From: Pauljensenia sp. | GTDB lineage: Bacteria > Actinomycetota > Actinomycetes > Actinomycetales > Actinomycetaceae | NCBI GenBank assembly: GCA_029983625.1 | Contig: JASBZF010000082.1 | Location: forward strand, 1 to 6,858 | Length of the DNA stretch: 6,858 nucleotides | Direction: 5' to 3' | Part shown: piece after piece, positions 6,316-6,858 of the stretch | Numbering within the stretch: position 1 is the stretch's first letter | How the letters are laid out: each line of letters starts with the position of its first letter | The notes under the pieces: model-generated | The model's input: only the letters and a program-made list of their open reading frames with translations | Told to the model about the DNA's origin: nothing | The model's database searches: none | Translations under genes and position numbers: made by a program

Positions 6316-6345
6316 TTGTTCCGCTGTGCTGTGCCGCATTACACT
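6316..6345 (+). promoter_or_regulatory. Candidate promoter of the DUF3040 gene
   Basis: TTGTTC (6316-6321) and TACACT (6340-6345) are separated by 18 bp, a plausible housekeeping sigma-factor promoter. Transcription would begin near 6352, leaving a leader of roughly 23 nt that contains the ribosome site. It lies in the 97-bp gap after dinB. Confidence 0.42.
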
Positions 6346-6364
6346 GCGAGTCGATTGTAGGAAA

Positions 6365-6370
6365 CGGAGG
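6365..6370 (+). promoter_or_regulatory. Ribosome binding site supporting the GTG start of the DUF3040 gene
   Basis: CGGAGG ends four bases before a GTG at 6375. The N-terminal family motif begins at once after this GTG, which supports it as the true start. Confidence 0.75.
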
Positions 6371-6374
6371 CACC

Positions 6375-6776
6375 GTGGCTCTTTCAGAGTATGAGAAGCA
6401 GGTACTTGAGCAGATGGAGTCGGAGTTTCGTCGTGCCGATCCTCAGCTTGCGTCCAAGATGGCGAAGCCAGTTGAGCCTCAGCTTCCTTCAGGTTCTTTT
6501 TCGGCGCGTCGTTGTGCTCTCGGTGCTCTCATTGCAGTTGCGGGGCTTGCTGCTCTCGTCGCAGCTGTGTATTTGGGGTATTCCTTCCTCTGGTCGAGCC
6601 TTTGTGCTGTGCTCGGTTTTGTCTTGATGATCCTGGGTGTGAAGCTGGCTGTGTCAAAGAAAAAAGTTGGGCGCGCAGCTGCTCAAAATCGTGTGGCCGG
6701 TGCTGGTGCGAATGCGTGGGCACGTTTCCTTGCAGATCAGGAGCGCCGCTGGCGCGATCGTCGTGGAGGCGATTAG
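6375..6776 (+). CDS. DUF3040 domain membrane protein
   Basis: A 133-aa small membrane protein starting with GTG. The N-terminal MALSEYEKQVLEQMESEF and the nearby DPQLASKM (22-29) are the signature of DUF3040, an actinobacterial family of unknown function. Two hydrophobic helices follow, about residues 46-68 and 72-91, joined by a very short turn, so both ends probably face the same side. A KKK cluster (95-97) right after the second helix suggests the cytoplasm by the positive-inside rule. The tail is basic and Arg-rich (RRWRDRR). Homologues commonly sit between dinB and mraZ, ahead of the cell-division and wall gene cluster, and the same order starts here. This hints at an envelope or division link, but nothing in the sequence shows a biochemical role. 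It has its own candidate promoter and is followed by a strong terminator. Confidence 0.85.
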   Translation: MALSEYEKQVLEQMESEFRRADPQLASKMAKPVEPQLPSGSFSARRCALGALIAVAGLAALVAAVYLGYSFLWSSLCAVLGFVLMILGVKLAVSKKKVGRAAAQNRVAGAGANAWARFLADQERRWRDRRGGD

Positions 6777-6802
6777 ACCGTTCCCCACGATGCTCCACAC
6801 GT

Positions 6803-6835
6803 CCCCGTTCCGCGCAGCGGAACCGGGTTTATTTT
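6803..6835 (+). terminator. Intrinsic terminator after the DUF3040 gene
   Basis: GTTCCGC (6807-6813) and GCGGAAC (6817-6823) pair perfectly around a three-base loop. A C-C mismatch follows, and CCC (6803-6805) with GGG (6825-6827) lengthen the stem. TTTATTTT (6828-6835) follows directly, as in Rho-independent terminators. It separates this unit from whatever starts right of the window, by analogy mraZ; the last 23 bases show no gene. Confidence 0.8.
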
Positions 6836-6858
6836 GTCCTTGGCCGCTTACCTCTGGG

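Noticed and set aside
6284..6333. Short direct repeats (GTGGCA twice, GCTGT twice) after dinB
   Set aside because: Two copies of five- to six-base words are too short to be meaningful.
6849..6858. A single TGGG at the right edge as an MraZ operator
   Set aside because: MraZ sites are tandem repeats with regular spacing; one copy at the window end cannot support the claim.

Overview
The window looks like an ordinary chromosomal housekeeping segment of a GC-rich actinobacterium. The evidence is a HelD-type helicase of the actinobacterial kind, a PAC2 protein, and a dinB followed by a DUF3040 membrane protein, an arrangement that in Actinobacteria usually lies just before mraZ and the dcw division cluster. 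The moderate GC level and the E. coli-like SerA N-terminus would suit an Actinomycetaceae-type organism better than a mycobacterium or streptomycete, but that genus-level guess is inference.

Layout from left to right. Minus strand 1-493 is the N-terminal 164 codons of D-3-phosphoglycerate dehydrogenase (serA), cut by the window edge. Minus strand 557-2803 is a HelD-like RNA polymerase-associated ATPase of 748 aa, lying 63 bp upstream of serA and probably able to read through into it. A 184-bp divergent spacer (2804-2987) separates it from a plus-strand PAC2-family gene of 390 aa (2988-4160). This gene converges, with a 26-bp gap, on a minus-strand spermidine-synthase-like methyltransferase-fold protein of 273 aa (4187-5008). 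Only 33 bp away, divergently, starts plus-strand dinB (DNA polymerase IV, 5042-6277). After a 97-bp gap with a candidate promoter comes a 133-aa two-helix DUF3040 membrane protein (6375-6776) and a well-formed intrinsic terminator (6803-6835).

The genes do not form one pathway: serine synthesis, RNA polymerase recycling, an assembly-chaperone-like fold, a polyamine-synthase fold, translesion DNA synthesis and an envelope protein. They look like neighbouring core genes in several short transcription units. No mobile element, CRISPR array, tRNA, rRNA or phage gene is visible, no stretch over 300 bases lacks a gene, and I did not find a convincing new multi-gene system. The observations most worth checking are regulatory: a possible 10-codon leader ORF joined by ATGA to serA inside mutually exclusive hairpins; a probable leaderless start for the spermidine-synthase-like gene; and the very tight dinB divergent promoter region.
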